Below, piece after piece: positions 15,710 to 23,066 of a stretch of 25,738 bases of DNA. Origin of the DNA: GCA-003244245 sp039924425 (GTDB taxonomy: Bacteria > Actinomycetota > Actinomycetes > Mycobacteriales > Pseudonocardiaceae); assembly GCA_039924425.1 (NCBI GenBank), contig JBDTAX010000096.1, positions 1-25,738 on the forward strand, read 5' to 3'. A program made the translations under genes and the position numbers. The notes beneath the pieces were generated by a model that searched no databases, was not told where the DNA came from, and was given only the letters and a program-made list of their open reading frames with translations. Position 1 is the first letter of the stretch. Every line of letters begins with the position of its first letter.

Positions 15710-15949
15710 GACATCCGCGTGCGCACCGACCTGGCGCGTGTCGCGTGTCGGTCGCGGTGCCAGAAGGTGATACCGTAGCGCCAGGTTGTGGTCGTGTAGT
15801 TCCCCGATCGTTGTGAAGCGTCCGTGGAATGTCTGACTACGGGCTTCGCGCTCCCGTCGGGGATACCTCCCACCGGGTGCGCGGGGTCTGCGCAACCGCG
15901 GGCCGGCACGGTGCCGGCCCAAGTATCAGATTCCACAGGGAGAGAGCAC
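15710..15949 (+). promoter_or_regulatory. Leader/promoter region of the cold-shock gene with GC hairpin
   Basis: No gene is seen in these 240 bp. Close to the cold-shock start lies a short strong hairpin, GGCCGGCA at 15901-15908 and TGCCGGCC at 15912-15919, followed by a single-stranded-looking stretch and GGGAGAG before the ATG at 15950. Long structured 5' leaders are normal for csp genes, where they tune translation with temperature. No promoter could be fixed with confidence. Confidence 0.4.
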
Positions 15950-16153
15950 ATGCCACAGGGCACGGTGAAGTGGTTCAACGCGGAAAAGGGCTTCGGCTTC
16001 ATTCAGGTCGATGGTGGTGGCCCCGACGTGTTCGTCCACTTCTCTGCCATCCAGGGTGACGGCTACCGCAGCCTGGACGAGAACCAGAAGGTCGAGTTCG
16101 AGTCGAGCCAGGGGCCCAAGGGCCCGCAGGCGGACTCGGTTCGCCCCATCTAG
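15950..16153 (+). CDS. Cold-shock domain protein (CspA family)
   Basis: The 67-aa product is a complete single cold-shock domain. It has both RNA-binding motifs: KGFGFI (RNP1, residues 13-18) and VFVHFS (RNP2, 27-32), after the typical MPQGTVKWFNAE start. These small cytosolic OB-fold proteins bind single-stranded RNA and melt secondary structure, helping translation at low temperature or in general growth. The ATG at 15950 is preceded by GGGAGAG. The gene ends in a perfect hairpin terminator and is monocistronic. All family features are present, and nothing suggests transfer. Confidence 0.97.
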   Translation: MPQGTVKWFNAEKGFGFIQVDGGGPDVFVHFSAIQGDGYRSLDENQKVEFESSQGPKGPQADSVRPI

Positions 16154-16162
16154 AGCGTTTCA

Positions 16163-16200
16163 CCGGGTGGCCCGCACCAGTTCCGGTGCGGGCCACCCGG
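16163..16200 (+). terminator. Perfect 16-bp stem terminator after the cold-shock gene
   Basis: CCGGGTGGCCCGCACC at 16163-16178 pairs exactly with 16185-16200 around the loop AGTTCC. It begins 10 nt after the csp stop codon. There is no T-tract, as is common in actinomycetes. It separates csp from the ligA promoter about 30 bp further on. Confidence 0.85.
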
Positions 16201-16228
16201 CTGTCCGGGAACTGTCGGTGCTCGGAGC

Positions 16229-16234
16229 TAATCT
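16229..16234 (+). promoter_or_regulatory. Probable -10 element (TAATCT) for leaderless ligA mRNA
   Basis: TAATCT fits the actinobacterial TANNNT -10 consensus and sits 6 nt upstream of the ligA GTG at 16241, which places transcription start on the start codon. No Shine-Dalgarno sequence is present. This supports the upstream GTG over the in-frame GTG at 16280. No clear -35 box is visible. Confidence 0.55.
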
Positions 16235-16240
16235 CTCGGG

Positions 16241-18376
16241 GTGGCTACCGACGAAGGCCTGCTTGCAGGGTCGAGCAGCGTGACCGACCCGCTCGCGGAG
16301 ATCCGAGCCGAGTACGGCGAGCTCGCCGAGACCGTGCGCGCCCATCAGTTCCGCTACTACGTGCTGGACGCCCCCACCGTCTCCGACGCTGAGTTCGACG
16401 CGCAGTTCCGCCAGCTGCGGGAGCTGGAGCAACACTGGCCGGCGCTGCTGACCCCGGATTCCCCGACGCAGCTGGTCGGTGGCGGTTTCAGCACCGAGTT
16501 CGTCGCTCACGACCACCTTGAGCGGATGCTCAGCCTGGACAACGCCTTCGACACCGACGGGCTGCGGGCCTGGTCTGAGCGGGTCGCCCGCGAGGTGGGC
16601 GACGAGGTGCACTACCTGGCCGAGCTGAAGATCGACGGGCTGGCGGTGAACCTGCTCTACGAGAACGGGCGCCTGGTCCGGGGGCTGACTCGGGGCGATG
16701 GGCGGACCGGCGAAGACATCACGCTCAACGTGCGCACCCTGCGGGATATCCCGGACCGGCTGCTCGTGTCCGAGGAGTACCCGGTGCCCGAGCTGCTCGA
16801 AGTGCGCGGCGAGGTGTTCTTCCGGCTCGCCGACTTCGCCGAGCTCAACGCCGCACTCGTCGAAGCGGGCAAGCCGGCCTTCGCCAACCCTCGCAACTCC
16901 GCCGCCGGCTCACTGCGGCAGAAGGACCCGCGGGTGACCGCGAGCCGCCCGCTGCGGATGCTCTGCCACGGTCTCGGTCGCCGGCGCGGCTTTGAGCCGG
17001 AGCTCCAGTCGCGGTCCTACCAGGCGCTGGCGGCCTGGGGGCTGCCGGTCTCCACGCACACCCGGCTGCTGTCCACGCTCGATGCGCTGATCGAGCACAT
17101 CGCGTACTGGGGCGAGCACCGCCACGACGTGGAGCACGACATCGACGGCGTGGTGGTGAAGATTGACGAGGTGGCCGCGCAACGCCGGCTGGGCTCGACC
17201 TCGCGGGCGCCGCGCTGGGCGATCGCGTTCAAGTACCCACCCGAGGAGGCCACCACGACGTTGCTCGACATCCGGGTCAACGTCGGGCGCACCGGGCGGG
17301 TCACCCCGTTCGCGGTCCTGGAGCCGGTGACCGTCGCGGGGTCGACGGTGTCGCTGGCGACGCTGCACAACGCCGACGAGGTGCGCCGCAAGGGTGTGCT
17401 GATCGGGGACACCGTGACGATCCGCAAGGCCGGCGACGTCATCCCCGAGGTGCTCGGCCCCGTGGTCGACCTGCGCGATGGCGCCGAGCGCGAGTTCGTC
17501 ATGCCCACCCGGTGCCCGGAGTGCGACACACCACTGCGCCGCGAACGCGAAAGCGACGTCGACATCCGCTGCCCCAACGCCCGCTGCTGCCCGGCCCAGC
17601 TCCGGGAGCGGATCTTCCACCTGGCCGGGCGCGGCGGCTTCGACATCGAGGTGCTCGGTTACGAGGCGGCGGTCGCGCTGCTGGCCGCTGGCGTGGTGCG
17701 CGACGAGGGGGATCTGTTCTTCCTCGACGAGCGCAAGCTGCTGGCGGTGGATCTGTTCCGCACCAAGGCGGGGGAGCTGTCGGCCAACGGGCGCAAGCTG
17801 CTGTCCAACCTGGACGCCGCGCGGGAGCGCCCACTGTGGCGGGTGCTGGTGGCGCTGTCGATCCGGCACGTCGGGCCCACCGCCGCGCAGGCGCTGGCCC
17901 GGGAGTTCCGCGCGTTGCGGGCCATCGAGGCCGCCGACGAGCAGGCGCTGGCCGCCGTCGACGGCGTCGGCCCGACGATCGCCGCCGCCGTGCTCGAGTG
18001 GTTCGAGGTGGACTGGCACCGTGAGGTGGTGGCCAAGTGGCGCGCCGCCGGGGTGCGGCTGATCGAGCCGGTCAACGACTCGGTGCCGCGCCACCTGGAA
18101 GGACTGTCCATCGTGGTCACCGGCTCGCTGGAGGGTTTCTCCCGGGACGAGGCCGCCGAGGCGATCGCCGAGCGCGGCGGCCGGGCGGCCGGGTCGGTAT
18201 CGCGCAAGACCGCGTTCGTGGTGGTCGGGCGGGAACCTGGCTCCAAGTACGACAAGGCCCTGACGCTCAAGGTGCCGGTGCTCGACGAGAACGGCTTCCA
18301 GCTCCTGCTCACCGCCGGCCCCGACGCCGCCCGAGCCGCAGCGGTATCACCGGGGGAGGAGGAGAGCCCGGGATGA
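16241..18376 (+). CDS. ligA: NAD-dependent DNA ligase LigA
   Basis: The 711-aa product seals nicks during replication and repair using NAD+. All domains are present in order. Domain Ia carries the YY..DAPTVSDAEFD motif (39-53). The adenylation domain has the active-site Lys130 in ELKIDGLAVN and the RGDGRTGEDIT motif (151-161). An OB fold follows (LDIRVNVGRTGRVTPFAVLE), then a four-cysteine zinc finger (CPEC ... CPNARC) near 425-450, helix-hairpin-helix repeats (HVGPTAAQAL, VDGVGPTIAAAV) and a C-terminal BRCT domain starting near 625 (LSIVVTGSLEGFSRDEA). It is the essential housekeeping ligase. In mycobacteria ligA also lies near the MetE-like gene. Immediately downstream the conserved order breaks and an accessory region begins. 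A decayed copy of its 3' end lies at 19717-19821. Confidence 0.98.
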   Translation: MATDEGLLAGSSSVTDPLAEIRAEYGELAETVRAHQFRYYVLDAPTVSDAEFDAQFRQLRELEQHWPALLTPDSPTQLVGGGFSTEFVAHDHLERMLSLDNAFDTDGLRAWSERVAREVGDEVHYLAELKIDGLAVNLLYENGRLVRGLTRGDGRTGEDITLNVRTLRDIPDRLLVSEEYPVPELLEVRGEVFFRLADFAELNAALVEAGKPAFANPRNSAAGSLRQKDPRVTASRPLRMLCHGLGRRRGFEPELQSRSYQALAAWGLPVSTHTRLLSTLDALIEHIAYWGEHRHDVEHDIDGVVVKIDEVAAQRRLGSTSRAPRWAIAFKYPPEEATTTLLDIRVNVGRTGRVTPFAVLEPVTVAGSTVSLATLHNADEVRRKGVLIGDTVTIRKAGDVIPEVLGPVVDLRDGAEREFVMPTRCPECDTPLRRERESDVDIRCPNARCCPAQLRERIFHLAGRGGFDIEVLGYEAAVALLAAGVVRDEGDLFFLDERKLLAVDLFRTKAGELSANGRKLLSNLDAARERPLWRVLVALSIRHVGPTAAQALAREFRALRAIEAADEQALAAVDGVGPTIAAAVLEWFEVDWHREVVAKWRAAGVRLIEPVNDSVPRHLEGLSIVVTGSLEGFSRDEAAEAIAERGGRAAGSVSRKTAFVVVGREPGSKYDKALTLKVPVLDENGFQLLLTAGPDAARAAAVSPGEEESPG

Positions 18377-18440
18377 GCCGCCGTAGCCACGGCCGCGAAG
18401 CGAGTAGCTACGACCGCGAGCGGGTGTGTTGGATACATGG

Positions 18441-18530
18441 TTATCATCGCATCTCATGTGTGTTAGAATCCGACACGGAGGCGGTTTCTAACACACATGA
18501 AGTAGGGCAGTGACCAAGTAACACACATGA
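18441..18530 (+). promoter_or_regulatory. Fic gene promoter with three copies of an operator repeat
   Basis: TCATGTGTGTTAGAA at 18454-18468 and its exact reverse complement at 18486-18500 form a 15-bp inverted repeat. A third partial copy, TAACACACATGA, lies at 18519-18530 and includes the start codon. Centres are about 31-32 bp apart, roughly three DNA turns. A plausible promoter is TTATCA (18441-18446), a 17-bp spacer, and TAGAAT (18464-18469), whose -10 overlaps the first arm. Binding would therefore block both transcription and start-codon access. The Fic protein's own wHTH is the natural binder (inference). Confidence 0.75.
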
Positions 18531-19681
18531 TATTCACTGCGCCTGAGCTGGGAGAGGTCGAGCTTCGCGTCCTTGGGCTCATCGAAGAACTCAAGACCCG
18601 TCTTCGCCGCCAGCTGCACGAGCCTCGTCGATGGGCGGGCTCGCTGCGGCGCGTCTCCCTCGCGAGGGCGATCCAAGGTTCGAACAGCATTGAGGGCTAC
18701 GAGGCGGGGCTCGATGACGCGGTCGACGTTGCTGCGGGGGAGGAGCCGCTTGATACTGACGAAGAGACCGGTCTGGCTCTTCGTGGTTATCGAGATGCGA
18801 TGACTTATGTGTTGCAGATTGCGGAAGAGGAGGAGGAAGAGTTCCGCTACAGCTCCCAGCTGCTGAAGTCGTTGCACTTCATGATGACGAGCTATTCTTT
18901 GGCGAATCGTCCAGGTCGCTGGAGGGCAGGAAGTATTTACGTTCGCAACGACGAGGCGAATGAGGTGGTGTATGAAGGCCCAAGTATTGACCAGCTGTCA
19001 ACGCTCATTGGCGAGCTCGTCGCCAACGTGAACGAAGAGCCGGCGACTCACAGCTCGATCGTCAAGGCGGGAATGGCTCACCTGAATCTTGTGATGATCC
19101 ACCCTTTCCGTGACGGAAATGGACGAATGTCGCGCTGCTTGCAGAGCTTGGTCCTCGCCCGAGACGGGGTGCTGAGCCCGATGTTCATGAGCATAGAGGA
19201 GTACCTGGGGCGCAACACCCAGAGTTACTACGCTGCTTTGGCGCAGGTAGGTGGTGGATCCTGGCAGCCTGAGCGAGACACCCGACCGTGGATCCGGTAC
19301 ATCGTGACGGCTCACCTGAGGCAAGCGCGGACTATGCTGCGGCGAGTGAACGAAAGTGAGCGCATGTGGTCGGAGGTTGAAAAGTTTGTGTCGACACGGC
19401 GCTTGCCGGAGCGAACGATCATGGCGCTCTTCGATGCGACAATCGGTCTCCGGGTGCGTAATGCGACCTATCGATCCTATTTTGAAGGCGGGTCGGAAGA
19501 GATAACCGAGGCGACCGCCAGCCGCGACCTGCGACAGTTAGTGAATGCCGGTCTGATCGCACCCCGGGGAGAGAAACGGGGCCGCTATTACCTAGCTTGC
19601 CCCGAGCTTGTCGGCATCCGGCAAATGGTTACTTCTGCACGTGACAAGCGGGACGATTCAGACCCATTTGCGACTGTTTAA
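18527..19681 (+). CDS. Fic family protein (class II, N-terminal inhibitory motif, C-terminal winged helix)
   Basis: The 384-aa product from ATG 18527 has a complete Fic active site, HPFRDGNGRMSR (192-203), with catalytic His192. Upstream lies SNSIEG (52-57), which matches the (S/T)xxxE(G/N) inhibitory helix, so this is a class II, self-inhibited enzyme of the Fic/DOC_N type. Residues 283-355 form a winged-helix DNA-binding domain (TIMALFDATIGLRV ... TEATASRDLRQLVNAGLIAP). Fic enzymes usually transfer AMP from ATP to Ser, Thr or Tyr side chains of target proteins. The target is unknown here. The gene stands alone, with a repeat-rich operator over its start, which suggests autoregulation. Its base composition is less GC-rich than ligA. 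It lies between ligA and a decayed duplicate of the ligA 3' end, indicating acquisition by insertion. Confidence 0.94.
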   Translation: MIFTAPELGEVELRVLGLIEELKTRLRRQLHEPRRWAGSLRRVSLARAIQGSNSIEGYEAGLDDAVDVAAGEEPLDTDEETGLALRGYRDAMTYVLQIAEEEEEEFRYSSQLLKSLHFMMTSYSLANRPGRWRAGSIYVRNDEANEVVYEGPSIDQLSTLIGELVANVNEEPATHSSIVKAGMAHLNLVMIHPFRDGNGRMSRCLQSLVLARDGVLSPMFMSIEEYLGRNTQSYYAALAQVGGGSWQPERDTRPWIRYIVTAHLRQARTMLRRVNESERMWSEVEKFVSTRRLPERTIMALFDATIGLRVRNATYRSYFEGGSEEITEATASRDLRQLVNAGLIAPRGEKRGRYYLACPELVGIRQMVTSARDKRDDSDPFATV

Positions 19682-19716
19682 AGATTCGCGCCAATCAGTT
19701 ACGGTCTGCGAGTGGC

Positions 19717-19821
19717 AGTACGACAAGGCCTGGCGCTCGAGGTGCCGGTGCTTGATGAGAACGGCGCCGTGTCCTGCTCAGCACTGGCCCCGACACCGCC
19801 CGAGCTGCGGCGGTCTCACCG
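19717..19821 (+). pseudogene. Decayed duplicate of the ligA 3' end
   Basis: About 105 bp here align with ligA 18246-18352 at roughly 84% identity by hand alignment, with two single-base deletions. Shared blocks include AGTACGACAAGG, GGTGCCGGTGCT, GAGAACGGC, TCCTGCTCA and CCGCCCGAGC. In ligA this segment encodes the end of the BRCT domain (KYDKALTLKVPVLDENGFQL). The copy is frameshifted and non-coding. It lies directly between the Fic gene and the toxin-antitoxin promoter, marking a likely insertion or recombination junction. Confidence 0.85.
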
Positions 19822-19839
19822 ACAGAGATCGGATAGTTG

Positions 19840-19845
19840 TACGAT
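19840..19845 (+). promoter_or_regulatory. Probable -10 element (TACGAT) for leaderless antitoxin mRNA
   Basis: TACGAT fits TANNNT and lies 7 nt before the GTG at 19853, predicting a leaderless transcript. The short inverted pair TAGT...ACTA around it may help form an operator for the antitoxin. No ribosome-binding site is visible. Confidence 0.5.
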
Positions 19846-19852
19846 TACTACC

Positions 19853-20128
19853 GTGGCTACGGATAAATTCTCGGCGACCGTCGATGCGGCGCTGCTCGCC
19901 CAGGTCCGCAGTGCTGCCGGTCCGCGCGGGCTCAGCGCATTCGTTGCAGTGGCGTTGCGGCATGAGCTGGACAGGGTACGGTTGCGCGAGCTGCTCGATG
20001 AGCTGGCCGAACAGTTGGGGCCGCCGGACGAGGGAATGGTCACCGAGGCCGTGGGGGAATTGATGGCGCTCGTGCACCGGGCACAGACCGCGGATGTGCC
20101 GGAGCAGCAGCGTGCCGTCGCACTCTGA
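19853..20128 (+). CDS. Antitoxin-like small protein of a VapBC-type pair
   Basis: The 91-aa product from GTG 19853 begins ATDKFSATVDAALLAQVRSA with AGPRGLSAFVAVALRHELDR, the compact beta-strand plus two-helix pattern of ribbon-helix-helix antitoxins. The C-terminal half (LLDELAEQLGPPDEGMVTEA) is charged and likely binds the toxin. A longer in-frame start at 19712 was rejected because it would translate the ligA remnant. The stop overlaps the PIN toxin start by 17 nt, so the two are translationally coupled. RHH antitoxins bind their own promoter, and the TACGAT region is the natural site. Assignment rests on fold pattern and context rather than on clear family motifs. Confidence 0.82.
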   Translation: MATDKFSATVDAALLAQVRSAAGPRGLSAFVAVALRHELDRVRLRELLDELAEQLGPPDEGMVTEAVGELMALVHRAQTADVPEQQRAVAL

Positions 20129-20543
20129 GGCCCCAGTGCTCGCCGTTCTCGACAGCGAGGCGCTGTCCGCGCTGTCGTGCCCCCGCGAACGAACCCGGGC
20201 TGGCCGCCGGGCGCAGGCGGTGCTCGTCGCGGTGGAGCGGTTGGGTGGTCGGGCCTGCGTCCCCGCTCCGGTGATCGCTGAGGTGGCACGCTCTGCTTCC
20301 TGCCGATCCGGCGTCGACCGGGTGCTACTCCAGCTGCCCGTGGTTGATACCGATCGTGCGGTCGCGACCCGAGCCGGGAACCTGCTGGGCAGCAACGGTC
20401 TCGATTCCTACCATGCGGTAGACGCCTTCGTCGCCGCCACCGCGTTCGGCGCCAGCCCGGCAGTTGTGCTCACCGGTGATCCGGACGACTTCACGCGCCT
20501 GATCGGCGACAATCCCGGCGTGCTCGTCCGACCATTGCCATAG
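20112..20543 (+). CDS. PIN-domain ribonuclease toxin (VapC-like)
   Basis: The 143-aa product from GTG 20112 has the four acidic residues of PIN nucleases: Asp14 in VLDSEALSAL, Glu57 in VIAEVARS, Asp104 in YHAVDAFVAATA, and Asp123 in LTGDPDDFTRL. These bind Mg2+/Mn2+ for RNA cleavage; VapC toxins typically cut tRNA or rRNA. The length is normal. The overlap with the upstream antitoxin gene and its position in an accessory region fit a type II toxin-antitoxin module. An alternative upstream GTG-type start at 20094 would add six residues only. The active site appears intact. Confidence 0.88.
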   Translation: MPSHSEAPVLAVLDSEALSALSCPRERTRAGRRAQAVLVAVERLGGRACVPAPVIAEVARSASCRSGVDRVLLQLPVVDTDRAVATRAGNLLGSNGLDSYHAVDAFVAATAFGASPAVVLTGDPDDFTRLIGDNPGVLVRPLP

Positions 20544-20769
20544 CAGGCAGCACTGGGCGTTAGCGATAATCGAATGATCTGACTGCATATTTGGGCTGAC
20601 TGGGATGGTTCGGGTCTGTCCAGTTCCCGGACATCGCTGCTCGACGGCCCGGCCGGGGTGTCCAATGCGGCGGCCAACGGTCGATGGGCTGGTTGTCGGG
20701 CATGGATCGGGACTGGGCTTCCTCCACTCTAGCCCAACTTCAGAAATTCATCGGTCGTGTGGGCTGACC

Positions 20770-22332
20770 TTACGTTCCTCCTTCGATCGAGCGCGCGGGA
20801 CTCATGAGGTTAAGCTGAAAACTGAGGCCGTCCTTCTTGTGCGGATCAAGTGTCGCTTCCCATTGCGAGGGCCAGAGATTATTGACAGTATTGAGTGCAA
20901 CACCGCTGATAAGTGCGCCGTTAAGGTTCGCGCCGGCGGCGAACGTTGCATCTTCAGTTTGAAATTGACCAAATAGGCGTGAGTTGGATAGGTCTAACGT
21001 TACATCGAAGCGTGACTTGTTCAGAATCAGGTGAGTCTCAAATTCGCACCCAGCAAAGAGGGCTTGACTCTTGACTCGCACCCCTTCAAAGTGGGCTTTT
21101 TTCGTAAACTGTGTGTCGGGGAACCAGGCGTCATTAAATTCAGCTTTGTTGAAGTAGGTCTCGCCAAAAAATTTGCTGCGGTCAAATCGGGCACTGTCGC
21201 GAAATTGCACTTTTGAGAACGTGCACTTGTCGGCGAATTCGCAATTGATAATATGAAGAACACCCTTAAAATACGAATTAGTGAAATACGTAGGACCCAG
21301 CCATTGAATGTTGTCGAACAGTACCATTCCGTCGTCAAGAAAGCTTGCATCAATAAGGTCGGCCATACCTCGAAATTCCGCCTCGCTGAAGACTGTGTTA
21401 TTGTGAAAAGTGGAACCACGGAACCAGCAGTCTCCTGAGAAATCGGCCGTCGCGAAGTCTGCATCGCCTAAAAAACTTACTTTTATAAAAACCGCCTTTT
21501 TCTCGAATTTCGCTCCACTGAAACTGGCTACTCCCACGAAGATCGCATCATGAAAAGCTGCGTCCTCCTTGAACAATGTGCCGCCGAATGACGCGTTTCG
21601 AGTGACGCGAAGGCCGTCGAAGTTGGACTGTCCGAAGAGGTGGCATCCTGTCATATCCAAGGAGCGAACCTGGCCGCTTGACAAGTCAACGCCGTCGAGG
21701 TGCGCACCGCGAAGATTCAGATCAATATTGGGCCACGGTTGCCGTTCCTCAACGACATCCTTACGTCGGAGGTTATTGAACAGCACTTCTTGAACTGTGA
21801 GGCGAACGTGTCGCTCGCCTTCGCGGTGTTTCTCACTGGCGGTGTCGGGCTCGTAAGGCATGCGCAGGTACGCGCACAGGACGTCGATGCACACCTGGCG
21901 TTGGTCACCCCAGTCGTCGGCGAGGCGGGCCATGGCGTAGACACCAGCGAGGCGCACAGCGGCTTTTTCGTGGCCGAGTTGGTCAGCGGCCGTCGTGTAA
22001 CGCTGAGCGAGTTGCCCGGCGTCGGCTCGGTGTGCGTCTCCCTCGATGAGTCGCTGCTTGCGGTAGCCGTAAACGCCGACGAGGACGGCGCCGATGAACC
22101 CGGCGACGGTGATCGTGGTCTTGATGACGTCGAGCGAGTCGATGGAAGCTGGCCCACCGTTGGGTCCAGGACGTGGCGCAGCGACTGCCCGGAGCTTGAG
22201 GTAGATGACCCACGCCATGGCGCTGGCCGCCGCGACCGAGATGAGCGCGACCGGCCACACTGGCCATAGGCGTGGGGCGTATCGGCCCCGGTGGGCGTGG
22301 TCTCGTCGCCACCGCCTTCCGCGAGTCGCCAT
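20770..22332 (-). CDS. Membrane-anchored pentapeptide-repeat protein
   Basis: The 520-aa product starts at ATG 22332. Two hydrophobic segments lie near the N-terminus (about 24-45, LWPVWPVALISVAAASAMAW, and 69-89, IKTTITVAGFIGAVLVGVYG). A helical segment follows (AQRYTTAADQLGHEKAAVRL, AGVYAMARLADDW), as often seen in such actinomycete proteins. From about residue 205 onward there are pentapeptide repeats with the A/C/S/V-x-F/L pattern (LRGAHLDGVDLSS, ASFSGAKFEKKAVF, CTFSKVQFRDSARF). Pentapeptide repeats fold as a right-handed beta-helix. Here the helix would sit on one membrane face. Function is unknown. The repeat part (20.8-21.7 kb) is clearly AT-richer than neighbouring genes, and the promoter predicts a leaderless mRNA. 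Both suggest horizontal acquisition. Confidence 0.9.
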   Translation of the reverse strand: MATRGRRWRRDHAHRGRYAPRLWPVWPVALISVAAASAMAWVIYLKLRAVAAPRPGPNGGPASIDSLDVIKTTITVAGFIGAVLVGVYGYRKQRLIEGDAHRADAGQLAQRYTTAADQLGHEKAAVRLAGVYAMARLADDWGDQRQVCIDVLCAYLRMPYEPDTASEKHREGERHVRLTVQEVLFNNLRRKDVVEERQPWPNIDLNLRGAHLDGVDLSSGQVRSLDMTGCHLFGQSNFDGLRVTRNASFGGTLFKEDAAFHDAIFVGVASFSGAKFEKKAVFIKVSFLGDADFATADFSGDCWFRGSTFHNNTVFSEAEFRGMADLIDASFLDDGMVLFDNIQWLGPTYFTNSYFKGVLHIINCEFADKCTFSKVQFRDSARFDRSKFFGETYFNKAEFNDAWFPDTQFTKKAHFEGVRVKSQALFAGCEFETHLILNKSRFDVTLDLSNSRLFGQFQTEDATFAAGANLNGALISGVALNTVNNLWPSQWEATLDPHKKDGLSFQLNLMSPARSIEGGT

Positions 22333-22338
22333 GGGCAG

Positions 22339-22344
22339 ACTCTA
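22339..22344 (-). promoter_or_regulatory. Probable -10 element (TAGAGT) for the pentapeptide-repeat gene
   Basis: On the reverse strand TAGAGT lies 6 nt before the ATG at 22332, matching TANNNT and predicting transcription start at the start codon. No Shine-Dalgarno sequence is seen. The remaining 22345-22528 stretch shows no gene. Confidence 0.45.
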
Positions 22345-22528
22345 AGGGCACACGTCGGCGCGGCCGGGCTGATCGCTTCCCACAACTCCAGCGGCGAACT
22401 TATCGTCGCGATCTGCGCAAACCGTTGCGTGTAGCACGGGCACTCACCCGCCCGAGCCTTTCGATGGAACCGGCCGGTCGCTGGGAGCGGGCACGGGGGG
22501 CAAGGCTCAACCAACGGCCGGCCGGGCA

Positions 22529-22789
22529 TTACTCCTCACGTGGGGAGTCCGCGAGGAAGGCGCGGCGCTGGCACGTCAGGCCGGGTGGTCGCCGGTCGTG
22601 CCGCGTGACGTTTGTGATCGTCAAGGTGGTGTGCCGGGCCTTGAGCACACCCCTGGCAGGCTCACCCGGTCTTAGGACAACGATACGAAACTCACCCCGC
22701 ATGATGCGCCTAGCGCCCACCGTGACATCAGCGGACAACTCGCCATGGTGTGTGTCCCGGTCACCCAGGGACCGCGTGTACCAGGTCAC
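22529..22789 (-). CDS. Hypothetical 86-aa protein, possibly decayed
   Basis: From GTG 22789 the frame reads VTWYTRSLGDRDTHHGELSA and ends LTCQRRAFLADSPREE. The N-terminus resembles small actinomycete zinc-binding-type proteins in which an HHG...A.CG pattern is followed by a later CxxC. Here the expected cysteine segment (GASCGVSFVSL) is found in a neighbouring frame around 22700-22720, so a frameshift may have destroyed the gene. It lies 40 bp after the preceding gene of the operon on the same strand. No function is proposed. Confidence 0.35.
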   Translation of the reverse strand: MTWYTRSLGDRDTHHGELSADVTVGARRIMRGEFRIVVLRPGEPARGVLKARHTTLTITNVTRHDRRPPGLTCQRRAFLADSPREE

Positions 22790-22829
22790 GGGGTGACCAC
22801 CAGGATCGCCTCGGGCATCCGGGTCTCGG

Positions 22830-23066
22830 TCACGTGGCACCTCGCGTCCAGCGCAGGCAGGACACGCACAACCAGCCCGGCGCATCGTTGTACAGGGTGA
22901 TGTCCCTGACCAGCCGCTGCCCGCAGCGGGCGACGTACATCCCGTCGGGGTGCTCGGCGTCCACATTGATGGCGTGGGATTGCCAGTCCTGCGAGGACAC
23001 GCCCCAGCGCGGGGCGTCGGCATCGCCCACGTGCGCACCGGGCACGGTGGCGGAGTGCTCGCTCAT
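22830..23066 (-). CDS. Hypothetical 78-aa protein with zinc-ribbon-like CxxC
   Basis: The start is ATG 23066, which overlaps the previous gene's stop by 4 nt (ATGA). The product runs MSEHSATVPGAHVGDADAPR, SQDWQSHAINVDAEHPDGMY, VARCGQRLVRDITLYNDAPG, WLCVSCLRWTRGAT. One His, an ARCG cysteine and a C-terminal CVSC suggest a metal-binding site. Similar small proteins often sit near XRE/DUF397 loci in actinomycetes (recalled, not searched). It is likely cytosolic and regulatory or structural in nature. Coupling to the upstream 73-aa gene suggests a shared role. Confidence 0.7.
   Translation of the reverse strand: MSEHSATVPGAHVGDADAPRWGVSSQDWQSHAINVDAEHPDGMYVARCGQRLVRDITLYNDAPGWLCVSCLRWTRGAT

Noticed and set aside
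15901..15949. The hairpin before the cold-shock gene as a known riboswitch or RNA thermometer
   Set aside because: Only a short 8-bp stem is visible. Nothing matches a named riboswitch class, so it is recorded only as leader structure.
19712..19852. Longer N-terminus for the antitoxin
   Set aside because: These codons are the decayed ligA copy in a wrong frame and include the promoter. The leaderless GTG at 19853 fits better.
22790..23038. Extension of the 86-aa frame upstream on the reverse strand
   Set aside because: It runs out of frame through the 78-aa gene and is low-complexity Pro/Arg/Thr-rich sequence.
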